A stretch of DNA of 64,000 nucleotides from Yunchengibacter salinarum (lineage in GTDB: Bacteria > Pseudomonadota > Alphaproteobacteria > Sphingomonadales > Kordiimonadaceae). Location of the stretch: contig NZ_JBBJLN010000005.1 of assembly GCF_037658235.1 (NCBI RefSeq), forward strand, positions 62,001 to 126,000. Direction: 5' to 3'. Position 1 is the stretch's first letter. The number at the start of each line of letters is the position of its first letter. The notes under the pieces are model-generated. The model was not told the origin of the DNA. It was given only the letters and a program-made list of their open reading frames with translations, and made no database searches. The position numbers and the translations under genes are program-made. Below are positions 18,961 to 27,464 of the stretch, one piece after another.

Positions 18961-20039
18961 CGGACACCCCCGACCAGCCCGCATCTGATAACGCCACGAG
19001 CCCGCTGGGCTTTTTTGAACGCTATCTGTCCGTCTGGGTGGGACTGGCCATCGCGGCGGGCGTGGGCCTGGGCCTTCTGGTGCCCGGCGCCATGGCCGCC
19101 ATTGCCGATCTGGAAGTGGCGCGGGTCAATCTGGTGGTGGCGGTTTTCATCTGGGCCATGATCTATCCCATGATGATCAATGTGGACCTGGGATCGCTGA
19201 AAAATCTGGGCCGTCGCCCGCGCGGCCTGTGCATTACCCTGGTGGTGAACTGGCTGATCAAGCCTTTCACCATGGCCGGGCTGGGCGTGCTGTTCTTTCA
19301 CCACCTGTTCGCGGACCTGGTGAGCCCGGCGGATGCCAACCAGTATATTGCGGGCATGATTCTGCTGGGTGTGGCCCCCTGCACGGCCATGGTCTTTGTG
19401 TGGAGCCAGCTTGTGCGGGGGGATGCCACCTATACGCTGGTGCAGGTGTCCGTTAACGACCTGATCATGGTGGTGGCCTTCGCCCCGATCGCCGCCCTGC
19501 TGCTGGGCGTGACGGATGTGCTGGTGCCATGGGAAACGCTGCTGCTGTCGGTGGTGCTGTATGTGGTCACGCCCCTGATCGCGGGCACGCTGACACGGCT
19601 GGGCGTGACACGGGGCGCGCCCGACAGCACCGTGGCGGCACACCGGCTCGCCGCCTTCACCAACCGGGTCAAGCCTTTTGCCACCATGGGCCTTGTGGCG
19701 ACGGTGGTGCTGCTGTTCGCCCTTCAGGCGGAAACGCTGGTGGACAAGCCGGGGGTGATCGGCCTGATCGCGGTGCCGCTGCTGATCCAGTCCTACGGAA
19801 TTTTCGCCCTGGCCTATGGCTGGGCCTATCTGTGGCGCGTGCCGTTTGCCACCGCCGCCCCCGCCGCCCTGATCGGCACATCCAACTTTTTCGAACTGGC
19901 GGTGGCGGTGGCCATCAGCCTGTTCGGGCTCGGCTCCGGCGCGGCGCTCGCCACGGTGGTGGGCGTGCTGGTGGAAGTGCCGGTCATGCTGTCCCTCGTG
20001 GCCCTGGCCAACCGCACGCGGCACGCCTTTCCCGCCTGA
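18957..20039 (+). CDS. arsB: ACR3-family arsenite efflux transporter
   Basis: A 360-residue integral membrane protein with about ten transmembrane segments. It has the ACR3 hallmark GVAPCTAMVFVWSQL, containing the conserved Cys in the fourth helix, and IMVVAFAPIAALLLG. It exports arsenite across the inner membrane. It is translationally coupled to arsC. It belongs to the ACR3 (BASS superfamily) rather than the ArsB antiporter family; the symbol is used in the loose annotation sense and acr3 would be equally good. Confidence 0.9.
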   Translation: MTDTPDQPASDNATSPLGFFERYLSVWVGLAIAAGVGLGLLVPGAMAAIADLEVARVNLVVAVFIWAMIYPMMINVDLGSLKNLGRRPRGLCITLVVNWLIKPFTMAGLGVLFFHHLFADLVSPADANQYIAGMILLGVAPCTAMVFVWSQLVRGDATYTLVQVSVNDLIMVVAFAPIAALLLGVTDVLVPWETLLLSVVLYVVTPLIAGTLTRLGVTRGAPDSTVAAHRLAAFTNRVKPFATMGLVATVVLLFALQAETLVDKPGVIGLIAVPLLIQSYGIFALAYGWAYLWRVPFATAAPAALIGTSNFFELAVAVAISLFGLGSGAALATVVGVLVEVPVMLSLVALANRTRHAFPA

Positions 20040-20061
20040 AAGTCTATGGCGGGCGCCACGT

Positions 20062-20266
20062 TTGCGGGGGGGCGGGCAGGATATCAATGACGATCTGCTG
20101 GTGGACCTGTTCGGCACCATCAATGCCGGGCCGGTTCGAGCTGGGCGTGACCAACCTGTTCAACAATCACTACCTGCCGGTGATCAACCAGGCCTTCAAC
20201 AGCCAGTTCGCCAATGTCCGCGGCCCCGGCCGCCGCATCTCCATCGGCTACCGCGTAAGCTACTGA
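20062..20266 (+). pseudogene. C-terminal remnant of a TonB-dependent receptor, frameshifted
   Basis: Two adjacent frames together read as the last barrel strands of a receptor: QDINDDLLVDLFGTINAG in one frame, then RFELGVTNLFNNHYLPVINQ in the next, ending GRRISIGYRVSY and a stop. The frame changes near 20127-20132, consistent with a one-base loss. No plug or rest of the barrel exists upstream, where the ACR3 gene lies. It is therefore a leftover from deletion or insertion of the arsenic genes into a receptor locus. Confidence 0.75.
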
Positions 20267-20290
20267 ACGCGGCCCGCAGCAGAAGAGATA

Positions 20291-20323
20291 AACGCCGGAG
20301 GGAACAACCCTTCCGGCGTTTTT
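20291..20323 (+). terminator. Intrinsic terminator after the receptor remnant
   Basis: AACGCCGGA (20291-20299) pairs with TCCGGCGTT (20312-20320), followed by further T residues. It can end transcription of the arsenic operon and was probably the terminator of the former receptor gene. Confidence 0.75.
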
Positions 20324-20472
20324 GGTTGTGCGCTGGGGGCTGCACAGGTGGGTAGTGGGTGACGATAGACACTCTTACTTAACGAGGTGACCAGTCAGGG
20401 ACAGCCAACCACAGGACCCTTATGTGATGGACGCCATCGCGCCCGCGCTTGAGTTGAAGGCGGTAGTTGTAA

Positions 20473-20682
20473 ACAGATACCGCTTCCACCATTCAGGATA
20501 TCGCCGCGGCCGAGAAGGTCTCGGACCGGTTCGTGAGCCGCATGATGCGGCTCGCCTATCTGTCGCCGGAGGTGCTCGAACACCTCGTCATCAGGCGCGT
20601 ACCACCGGCGCTTTCGCTGAACGACCTCGTCACAGTTGCCGATCGGCCGTGGGCGGAGCAGATGGACATGGTTTTTGACTGA
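20473..20682 (+). pseudogene. C-terminal fragment of a site-specific recombinase
   Basis: From a TAA stop to a TGA at 20682 this frame encodes about 65 residues, with IQDIAAAEKVSDRFVSRMMR, then LAYLSPEVLEHLV and DRPWAEQMDMVF. The helix-turn-helix followed by a LSPxxxE segment and a WxEQ end is the pattern seen at the C-terminus of serine recombinase/resolvase-like proteins of proteobacteria. There is no start codon and no catalytic domain. It is likely debris from a mobile element at the tRNA-Ser locus. Confidence 0.5.
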
Positions 20683-20701
20683 GCGCGCCGGCGCCCTGCC
20701 A

Positions 20702-21538
20702 TCAATGGAAGCCTGCCACGAATGCTGTGGCCGTGAGTGTGACGTGGGCATTGAGCGGCGGATACAGTTCGAAGGCCCTCGGCTCCCGCGAGAAACCCCA
20801 AAGCCGGAACAAGAACCATTCGGATCGGCGCTCTTCCGCAACCGCCAGCTCGTTGCGGGTGATGTGGAAGGGCGTCCGTTCCCACCCGTTCGTCGTCTTC
20901 ACCTCAATCAAGCGCGCCTGACCATCTGGCGCGAAACTCGCGATGTCATAGCCCGCGCCGTCGCCGTCCTCCTCAGACACCCAACGGACCTTTCGCGCCA
21001 GGTCATCACGTCCCGCCGACCGTAGCGATGCCCACTCATGCGCCAGAACGCGCTCCTCGCCGGCGCGGCCGAGGGCACGGTTGCGCTCGTCCCGGCCTGC
21101 CACGTCGAATATTCGAGCGATATGCTGAACCTGCTCTAACTCCTGGGGTGGCGACTGGTTTGACCATGTAGGTGGCGGGCCCGTACAGATTGGCGCAGTT
21201 TCCTGAAAACCAGCCGCCAGACGTAAATCTGACAAACGGTCGAACCACATGGGATTCGCTGCCAGCCACCGTGCCACCGCTTCAACCAAAGACATTTGGA
21301 AATTAAAAGCGGGCTTATATCCGGGAATCCAATCTTCGCCGAGCCCTTTCAGAACCGCGCTGATGTTCTGGTGCTTAAACTCGATCGATGCCTCCGAGCG
21401 GCCATTTAACAACGGCACAAGCGCGCGGCGATGCGCCGCCTTGCTATATGGGCGCCCAAAAGCGTCATCCTCCAGCATCGCGAAATAATCCGCGACAATC
21501 AGATCATTCTCTTTCTCGGTCCAAGGGTCACTCGACAT
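20702..21538 (-). CDS. DUF3883-domain protein with PD-(D/E)xK-like motif
   Basis: A 278-residue protein. The N-terminal segment (about 1-100, DPWTEKENDLIVADYFAML then SIEFKHQNISAVLKGLGEDW) is a conserved unit found in stand-alone DUF3883 proteins. The C-terminal DUF3883 domain (about 150-255) contains GYDIASF (Asp198) and LIEVKTT (Glu212, Lys214), fitting a PD-(D/E)xK nuclease core. Such proteins occur in restriction and other defence loci. It lies in a decayed insertion between a recombinase remnant and tRNA-Ser, with no other intact gene. Nuclease activity is inferred. Confidence 0.72.
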   Translation of the reverse strand: MSSDPWTEKENDLIVADYFAMLEDDAFGRPYSKAAHRRALVPLLNGRSEASIEFKHQNISAVLKGLGEDWIPGYKPAFNFQMSLVEAVARWLAANPMWFDRLSDLRLAAGFQETAPICTGPPPTWSNQSPPQELEQVQHIARIFDVAGRDERNRALGRAGEERVLAHEWASLRSAGRDDLARKVRWVSEEDGDGAGYDIASFAPDGQARLIEVKTTNGWERTPFHITRNELAVAEERRSEWFLFRLWGFSREPRAFELYPPLNAHVTLTATAFVAGFH

Positions 21539-21860
21539 TAGGCCAGGCTACTGACCTGATAGCGATTTGTCACCAATGCTCGAAGACCTGTCAGATTTTT
21601 GATATCTAATAAAGGGGGCATGTCGCACGCTTTTCCCAGAATCGACTTGCTACGTGTTTCCCCGGCGGCCAAGTTAACCGGAAGTATGCCCGCTGAATGC
21701 AATTTTGAGCGACCTACGAGAACCGTTGGAAACGCTGGCCTTTACGAAGCCGAACCGGTCCAGATGAGGTTCGCTCGGTTTGAGACGAAAGCGGTTCAGC
21801 AACCCGAATTCGGCCTCTTGCCAGTCTCCGAGGTTCGGTCGGGTCCGGCGAACGCCTCTG
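21539..21860. other. Non-coding stretch beside tRNA-Ser
   Basis: About 320 bases with lower G+C than the surroundings. The open frames here on either strand are short and look unlike proteins; one on the minus strand begins inside the tRNA 3' end, which marks it as spurious. It is probably remnant insertion sequence. No second copy of the tRNA 3' end (a right attachment site) was found in the window. Confidence 0.4.
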
Positions 21861-21883
21861 AAAAAGCCCCCCAAAGGGAGCCT
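21861..21883 (-). terminator. Terminator of tRNA-Ser
   Basis: On the minus strand, an imperfect stem GGCTCCC/GGGGGGC with a short loop is followed by five T residues, about 25 nt after the tRNA 3' end. Confidence 0.5.
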
Positions 21884-21905
21884 CATCTTGAATTCCTTAC
21901 ATGAT

Positions 21906-21998
<93 letters not shown>

Positions 21999-22148
21999 GC
22001 AAATCAGGGACACTTGCGCGTCGCTAGGGTGCGATGTGCATACACAATGTCCCCCCTTGCCTTCAAGAGCAAATGCGCACCCGTTCCGGCATCCCGCCCC
22101 GGCATCCTGTGCCGGGCGGCGTGCGGGTGGGGCGTGGCCGCGAGGGCG

Positions 22149-22176
22149 CTTGACTCCAGGGGGCAAATCCGTATAG
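22149..22176 (+). promoter_or_regulatory. Promoter of rplU-rpmA
   Basis: TTGACT (22149-22154) and TATAGT (22171-22176) with a 16-nt spacer, close to the housekeeping sigma consensus. It leaves a leader of about 150 nt before rplU, long enough for ribosomal-protein feedback structure. Confidence 0.65.
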
Positions 22177-22329
22177 TCCGCGCGTTCAAGGGTCTGCCCG
22201 GTCTGATCGGCCTGGCCCCGAACAAGAACGCCTGCGGCAACCGCCCAAAGCGTGGCCCCCGCCCATTGCGGGAAAAGGATGGGTCCGGCCACCCGGTTGA
22301 TTGCGGCACATGTGAAGAAAGGAACAGCC

Positions 22330-22716
22330 ATGTATGCGATCGTCAAGACTGGCGGCAAGCAGTATCGTGTGGCCGAGGGTGACGTGATCAAGGTGGAAAA
22401 GCTGGACGGTGACGTCGGCGCCTCCATCGCACTGGATGACGTGCTCATGATCGGCGACGACAAGGGCGTCAAGGTCGGTGAGCCGCTGCTCAAGGGTGCC
22501 AAGGTAACCGCCGAGGTGCTGGAGCAGAAGAAAGACAAGAAGATCACCGTCTTCAAAAAGAAGCGCCGCCACAATTATCGCCGCAAGAAGGGTCATCGCC
22601 AGGAAATCACCGTTCTGCGCGTGACCAAGATCGCCAAGTCCGGCGGCGGCGCGAAGAAAAGCGCGGCCAAGACCGACACGAGCAAAACAGAGACACAAGC
22701 CGCAAGCGCCGAATAA
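22330..22716 (+). CDS. rplU: 50S ribosomal protein L21
   Basis: A 128-residue protein starting MYAIVKTGGKQYRVAEGD, the canonical L21 opening, with the RNA-binding KKRRHNYRRKKGHRQ segment at about 77-92. The C-terminal tail (about 103-128, rich in Lys, Ala, Thr) exceeds the usual 103-residue core and is a common alphaproteobacterial extension. It forms part of the large subunit, binding 23S rRNA with L20. It is followed 33 nt later by rpmA in the universal rplU-rpmA-obg order. Confidence 0.96.
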   Translation: MYAIVKTGGKQYRVAEGDVIKVEKLDGDVGASIALDDVLMIGDDKGVKVGEPLLKGAKVTAEVLEQKKDKKITVFKKKRRHNYRRKKGHRQEITVLRVTKIAKSGGGAKKSAAKTDTSKTETQAASAE

Positions 22717-22749
22717 GCGCAGCACTGCTTAAGCTGAAGGAGAGAGAAG

Positions 22750-23007
22750 ATGGCTCACAAGAAAGCGGGTGGTAGTTCGCGCAACGGTCGCGATACCGAA
22801 GGCCGGCGCCTCGGCGTCAAGAAGTTCGGCGGCGAGCAGGTTCTGGCCGGCAATATCCTGGTACGCCAGCGCGGCACCAAGTGGTATCCGGGCGACAATG
22901 TGGGTCTGGGCAAGGACCACACCATTTTCGCCCTGACCAACGGCCAGGTGAAATTCAGCCGCGGCAAGGGCAACCGGTCCATCGTTTCGGTGGTTTCCGA
23001 AGCCTGA
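22750..23007 (+). CDS. rpmA: 50S ribosomal protein L27
   Basis: An 85-residue protein beginning MAHKKAGGSSRNGRDTEGRR and carrying the conserved KWYPGDNVGLGKDHTIFAL core. Its flexible N-terminus reaches the peptidyl-transferase centre. The length equals the family's. AAGGAGAGAGAAG precedes the start. Confidence 0.97.
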   Translation: MAHKKAGGSSRNGRDTEGRRLGVKKFGGEQVLAGNILVRQRGTKWYPGDNVGLGKDHTIFALTNGQVKFSRGKGNRSIVSVVSEA

Positions 23008-23061
23008 CGGCCCGGCCCGTGCCGCCCCGGTGCGGCACATGCCAGACGCATTCACAAAAGG

Positions 23062-23093
23062 GGTGGGCCGCACATTGGCCCGCCTCTTTTTTT
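23062..23093 (+). terminator. Terminator or attenuator between rpmA and obgE
   Basis: GGTGGGCC (23062-23069) pairs with GGCCCGCC (23077-23084, one wobble), followed by seven T residues. It lies only 24 nt before the obgE GTG start, so it probably sets the drop in expression between ribosomal protein genes and obgE. Confidence 0.65.
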
Positions 23094-23116
23094 GCCGGAA
23101 CAAGGATTGTCAGCCC

Positions 23117-24232
23117 GTGAAATTTGTCGATCAGTCCCGCGTCTTTCTGAAAAGCGGCCCCGGCGGCAATGGCTGCATGTCGTTCCGCCGGGAAAAATAT
23201 GTGGAATTCGGCGGCCCCAATGGCGGCGATGGCGGGCGCGGCGGCCATGTGATCATGGAAGCGGTGGACGACCTGAACACGCTGGTGGATTTCCGCTATC
23301 AGCGCCATTTCAAGGCGCAAAAGGGCGGCCACGGTCAGGGCAAGGACATGACCGGCGCGGCGGGCAAGGATCTGCTGATCAAGGTGCCCAAGGGCACCCA
23401 GGTTTTCGACGCGGACGGCGAGTTTCTGATCGCCGATCTGGATGAGCCCGGCAAACGGCTGACCATTCTGGAAGGCGGCCATGGCGGCTTTGGCAACGCC
23501 CATTTCAAATCCTCCACCAACCGGGCGCCCCGGCGCACCACCCCCGGCGGGCCGGGGGAGGAAATGTGGGTCGTGCTGAAGCTGAAGCTGATGGCCGATG
23601 CGGGGCTGCTGGGCCTGCCCAATGCGGGCAAGTCCACCTTTCTGGCCGCCACCAGCCGGGCGCGGCCCAAGATCGCCGATTATCCCTTCACCACCCTGCA
23701 TCCGCAACTGGGCGTGGTGGGCGCCAGCCAGGGCGAATTCGTGCTGGCGGACATTCCCGGCCTGATCGAGGGCGCGAGCGAGGGCGTGGGCCTGGGCCAT
23801 CAGTTCCTGGGCCATGTGGAGCGCTGCCGCGTGCTGCTGCACCTGATCGACGGCACCGCCGAGGACGTGGTGGCGGACTGGCGCACCGTGCGCCACGAGC
23901 TGGAAGCCTATGACGCCCGCTTCAATGTGGGCCTGCTGGACAAGCCGGTGGTCACCGCGCTCACCAAGACCGACGCGCTGGACGCCGAGACCGTCGCCAC
24001 CGGGCTGGCAGCATTGAAACAGGCGGGCGCCAGCGATGTGCGGGCACTGTCCGCCGTCAGCGGGGACGGCGTGCGCCCGGTGGTGGACACCCTGAAGGAG
24101 ACCGTTGACGCCGCCATTGCCGCCGACCACAAGGACAAGGTGGACACAGGCGCCCAGGGCCACCCGCAAGACCACGCGGCACGCCATGCCAACGGCGCCA
24201 ATGACGACACCCCCGGCTGGAGCCCGGTATAA
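23117..24232 (+). CDS. obgE: GTPase ObgE/CgtA
   Basis: A 371-residue Obg GTPase. The glycine-rich Obg fold (about 1-158) starts MKFVDQSRVFLKSGPGGNGC. The G domain shows GLPNAGKST (G1), DIPGLIEGA (G3) and TKTD (G4). It is involved in 50S assembly and stress control. The start is a GTG at 23117 matching the family N-terminus exactly. The C-terminal tail (about 335-371) is hydrophilic and variable, as in other alphaproteobacteria. Confidence 0.96.
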   Translation: MKFVDQSRVFLKSGPGGNGCMSFRREKYVEFGGPNGGDGGRGGHVIMEAVDDLNTLVDFRYQRHFKAQKGGHGQGKDMTGAAGKDLLIKVPKGTQVFDADGEFLIADLDEPGKRLTILEGGHGGFGNAHFKSSTNRAPRRTTPGGPGEEMWVVLKLKLMADAGLLGLPNAGKSTFLAATSRARPKIADYPFTTLHPQLGVVGASQGEFVLADIPGLIEGASEGVGLGHQFLGHVERCRVLLHLIDGTAEDVVADWRTVRHELEAYDARFNVGLLDKPVVTALTKTDALDAETVATGLAALKQAGASDVRALSAVSGDGVRPVVDTLKETVDAAIAADHKDKVDTGAQGHPQDHAARHANGANDDTPGWSPV

Positions 24233-24284
24233 TCCGGCCCCGCCGCCCGTTGTCCCGGCCACAGAATTTCACGAAGGCCACGCC

Positions 24285-25433
24285 ATGACCCAAAGCCCCG
24301 CGCAGACCGCCGACAATGCCGCCGCCCGCCTCGCCGCCGCGCGGCGCGTGGTGGTCAAGATCGGCTCGGCCCTGCTGGTGGACCCGGAAACCGGCCTGCC
24401 CCGGACAGACTGGGCGCGCGCGCTGGCGGATGACATCGCCGCCATGGTCAAAGGCGGGCAAAAGGTGGTGCTGGTCTCGTCCGGCGCCATTGCGCTGGGC
24501 CGCCGGGCGCTGGGGCTGACGGGCCGGGTGGTGCGGCTGGAACAGGCACAGGCGGCGGCCAGCGTGGGACAGGTGCTGCTGGCGGAACTGTACCGCGCCG
24601 AACTGGCCCGCCACGGCCTGGATACGGGCCAGCTTCTGCTGACGCTGGGCGATCTGGAAGACCGGCCCCGCTATCTCAATGCCCGCAACACGCTGGGCGA
24701 ACTGATGGAGCGGGACATCGTGCCCGTCATCAATGAGAACGATACCGTGGCCACGTCGGAAATCCGCTTCGGGGACAATGACCGCCTGGCCGCCCGCGTC
24801 GCCGCGCTGGCGGAGGCGGACTGCACCCTGCTGCTGTCCGATGTGGACGGCCTGTACACCGCCCCGCCCGGTACGCCCGGCGCCCGGCATCTGCCGGTGG
24901 TGCCGCAGGTTACGCAGGATGTGCGGGCCATGGCCGGGCCACCGGAAGCCATGGGCGTGGGCACGGGCGGCATGGTGACCAAGCTGGCCGCGGCGGACCT
25001 GGCCATGGCCGCCGGGTCCAGCCTGATCATCACCGACGGCACCGCCGCCCACCCTGTGCAGCGACTGCTGGATGGGGGCCGCGCCACCCTGTTCCCGGCG
25101 GCGGAAAGCCCGCTTGCCGTGCGCAAGGCATGGATTCGCGGCATGATGAGCCCGCGCGGCTTTCTGCATGTGGACAAGGGGGCCGCCGCTGCGCTCCGCC
25201 GCGGGGCCAGCCTGCTGCCCGCCGGGGTCACATCCGTGGAAGGCGGCTTTCATCGCGGCGATCTGGTTGCATTCATGGGCGACGACGGCCATCTTGTGGG
25301 ACAGGGCCTGATCGCCTATTCCGCCAGCGAGACGGCGCGCATTCAGGGCGCCCGCATGGCGGACCTGCACGGCCTGCTGGGATATATGGGTCGTTCCGCG
25401 CTGGTTCACCGGGACGATCTGGTCGTTTTCTAA
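24285..25433 (+). CDS. proB: Glutamate 5-kinase
   Basis: A 382-residue enzyme catalysing the first step of proline synthesis. The amino-acid kinase domain has VVVKIGSALLVD, VSSGAIALG, INENDTVAT and GTGGMVTKLAAA; the C-terminal PUA domain spans about 285-375. Length and domain order match the long ProB form. proA follows 15 nt downstream with AAAGGAGAG before its ATG, so the two form a proline operon. Confidence 0.96.
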   Translation: MTQSPAQTADNAAARLAAARRVVVKIGSALLVDPETGLPRTDWARALADDIAAMVKGGQKVVLVSSGAIALGRRALGLTGRVVRLEQAQAAASVGQVLLAELYRAELARHGLDTGQLLLTLGDLEDRPRYLNARNTLGELMERDIVPVINENDTVATSEIRFGDNDRLAARVAALAEADCTLLLSDVDGLYTAPPGTPGARHLPVVPQVTQDVRAMAGPPEAMGVGTGGMVTKLAAADLAMAAGSSLIITDGTAAHPVQRLLDGGRATLFPAAESPLAVRKAWIRGMMSPRGFLHVDKGAAAALRRGASLLPAGVTSVEGGFHRGDLVAFMGDDGHLVGQGLIAYSASETARIQGARMADLHGLLGYMGRSALVHRDDLVVF

Positions 25434-25448
25434 TAAAGGAGAGCAGCC

Positions 25449-26720
25449 ATGGACGGCGCACATCAGAGCGACACCACCGGCCTGATCGCCGATCTCGGCC
25501 ACCGCGCGCGGGCCGCCACCGGCCATCTGGCGCAGGCCAGCCGGGCGGACAAGGATCAGGCGCTCAAGGCTGCGGCCACACGGCTGCGCACCGACCGGGA
25601 TGCCATTCTGGCCGCCAATGAAAAAGACGTGGCCGCCGCCGGGGAGCGGGGCCTGTCCAGCGCCATGGTGGACCGGCTGAGGCTGGACGACGAACGGCTG
25701 GAGAGCATGGCCCTGGGGCTGGAGGCCATTGCCGACCTGCCTGACCCGGTGGGCCGGGAAATGGCGCGCTGGGATCGGCCGAACGGCCTGGATATCGCCC
25801 GCGTGGCGGTGCCGCTGGGCGTGATCGGCGTGATCTATGAAAGCCGCCCCAATGTCACCGCCGATGCGGGCGCGCTGTGCCTGAAGGCGGGCAATGCCGT
25901 GATCCTGCGCGGCGGTTCGGAAGCCGTGCATTCCAACCATGCCATTCATGCCTGCCTGAAAGCGGGGCTGAAGGATGCCGGCCTGCCGGAAGACGCCATA
26001 CAGATCGTACCAACCCAGGACCGGGCCGCCGTGGGCGCCATGCTGGCCGCCACCGGCCTGATCGACATTATCGTGCCGCGCGGCGGGCGCGGTCTGGTGG
26101 CGCGGGTGGAAAACGAAAGCCGCGTGCCGGTCTTCGCCCATCTGGAAGGCATCTGCCACGTCTATATCCACGAAAAGGCGGACCCGGCCAAGGCGCGGGA
26201 CATCGCCTTCAACGCCAAGATGCGGCGCACCGGCATTTGCGGCGCCATGGAAACCCTGCTGATCGACCGGGCCATGCTGCCCCATGCCATGGATATTCTG
26301 CGCCCCCTGATGGACGCGGGCTGCGAAATTCGCGGCGACGGGGAAATCAACCCGCTGGACCCCGCGATCAAGGCCGCCGACAGCGCCGACTGGGACACCG
26401 AATATCTGGATGCCATCCTGTCCGTGGCGGTGGTGGACAATGTGGATCAGGCGATCGCCCATATTGCCCGGCATTCTTCCGGCCACACGGAAAGCATTGT
26501 CACCGAAGACCGTGACGCAGCCGAAACATTCCTGGGCCGGGTTGACAGCGCCATTGTGATGACCAATGCCTCCACCCAGTTCGCCGATGGCGGCGAGTTC
26601 GGCATGGGCGCCGAAATCGGCATCGCCACCGGGCGCATTCACGCGCGCGGCCCGGTGGGGCTGGAACAACTGACCAGCTTCAAATACCAGGTGCGCGGCA
26701 CCGGCCAGACTCGCCCGTGA
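25449..26720 (+). CDS. proA: Gamma-glutamyl phosphate reductase
   Basis: A 423-residue aldehyde-dehydrogenase-fold enzyme making glutamate-5-semialdehyde. It shows GVIGVIYESRPNVTADAG, LKAGNAVILRGGSEA and the catalytic Cys in RRTGICGAMETLL. The C-terminus LEQLTSFKYQVRGTGQTRP is typical of ProA. The stop overlaps the GTG start of nadD (GTGA). Confidence 0.96.
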   Translation: MDGAHQSDTTGLIADLGHRARAATGHLAQASRADKDQALKAAATRLRTDRDAILAANEKDVAAAGERGLSSAMVDRLRLDDERLESMALGLEAIADLPDPVGREMARWDRPNGLDIARVAVPLGVIGVIYESRPNVTADAGALCLKAGNAVILRGGSEAVHSNHAIHACLKAGLKDAGLPEDAIQIVPTQDRAAVGAMLAATGLIDIIVPRGGRGLVARVENESRVPVFAHLEGICHVYIHEKADPAKARDIAFNAKMRRTGICGAMETLLIDRAMLPHAMDILRPLMDAGCEIRGDGEINPLDPAIKAADSADWDTEYLDAILSVAVVDNVDQAIAHIARHSSGHTESIVTEDRDAAETFLGRVDSAIVMTNASTQFADGGEFGMGAEIGIATGRIHARGPVGLEQLTSFKYQVRGTGQTRP

Positions 26721-27421
26721 TCCCCGCCCCGCCCGTGACGGTGGCGCGCTCCACGCCCCCGCATGAGCACCCCGGCGGCGCCGGGCATCCGGCCGGCAGC
26801 CCCCGGCTGGACCCGCTGTTGCTGGATCTGGCGGCCCGCTGGCGGGGGCAGACGGTGGGGCTTTATGGCGGCAGCTTCAACCCGGCCCATGACGGCCACG
26901 CCCATGTGGCCGAAAACGCCCTGAAACGGCTGGGGCTGGATGCGGTCTGGCTGCTGGTCAGCCCCGGCAATCCGCTGAAAGCCGCCCATGGCATGGCACC
27001 ATTCGGGGACCGGCTGGCATCCGCCCGGCGGCTGGCCGCGCGCCATTGCCGCCTGGCCGCCAGCAACGCTGAGGCCCGGCTCGGCACCCGCCACACGCTG
27101 GATACGATCACCGCCTTGCAGGCGCGTTTGCCCCACACCCGGTTCGTCTGGCTGATGGGGGCGGACAGCGCCGCGCAGTTTCATCGCTGGTATCGCTGGC
27201 AGGCCCTTGCAAAGCGGCTTCCCATTGCCATATTCGACAGACCGTCGTACACTCTGAGCGGTCAGCGGGGCGCGCTCGCACGGCGCTTCCCCGCGGCCCG
27301 AACCCGGCCTTCACGGCTGGTTCGGATGGCCGCACCGGCGTGGAGCTTCATCATCATGCCGCGCCACGCCGCATCGGCCACGGGCATACGGCACAGGGAC
27401 CCGGCCTGGCTGGCACGCTAA
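26717..27421 (+). CDS. nadD: Nicotinate-nucleotide adenylyltransferase
   Basis: A 234-residue NaMN adenylyltransferase. The nucleotidyl-transferase motif GLYGGSFNPAHDGHAHVAE contains HxGH-type HDGH, and the late IRHR (in SATGIRHRD) replaces the more usual SSTxIR. It makes deamido-NAD from nicotinate mononucleotide and ATP. The GTG start overlaps the proA stop, giving about 45 extra residues before the motif; an internal start would be shorter, but no good alternative was seen. Confidence 0.9.
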   Translation: MIPAPPVTVARSTPPHEHPGGAGHPAGSPRLDPLLLDLAARWRGQTVGLYGGSFNPAHDGHAHVAENALKRLGLDAVWLLVSPGNPLKAAHGMAPFGDRLASARRLAARHCRLAASNAEARLGTRHTLDTITALQARLPHTRFVWLMGADSAAQFHRWYRWQALAKRLPIAIFDRPSYTLSGQRGALARRFPAARTRPSRLVRMAAPAWSFIIMPRHAASATGIRHRDPAWLAR

Positions 27422-27464
27422 GGTGCCATCGGGGCCACCCCAACTGCAACCAAAGGAGACAGTG

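Noticed and set aside
24057..26669. Open antisense frame of 870 codons opposite proB-proA
   Set aside because: It lies fully opposite two firmly identified enzymes and has no family features.
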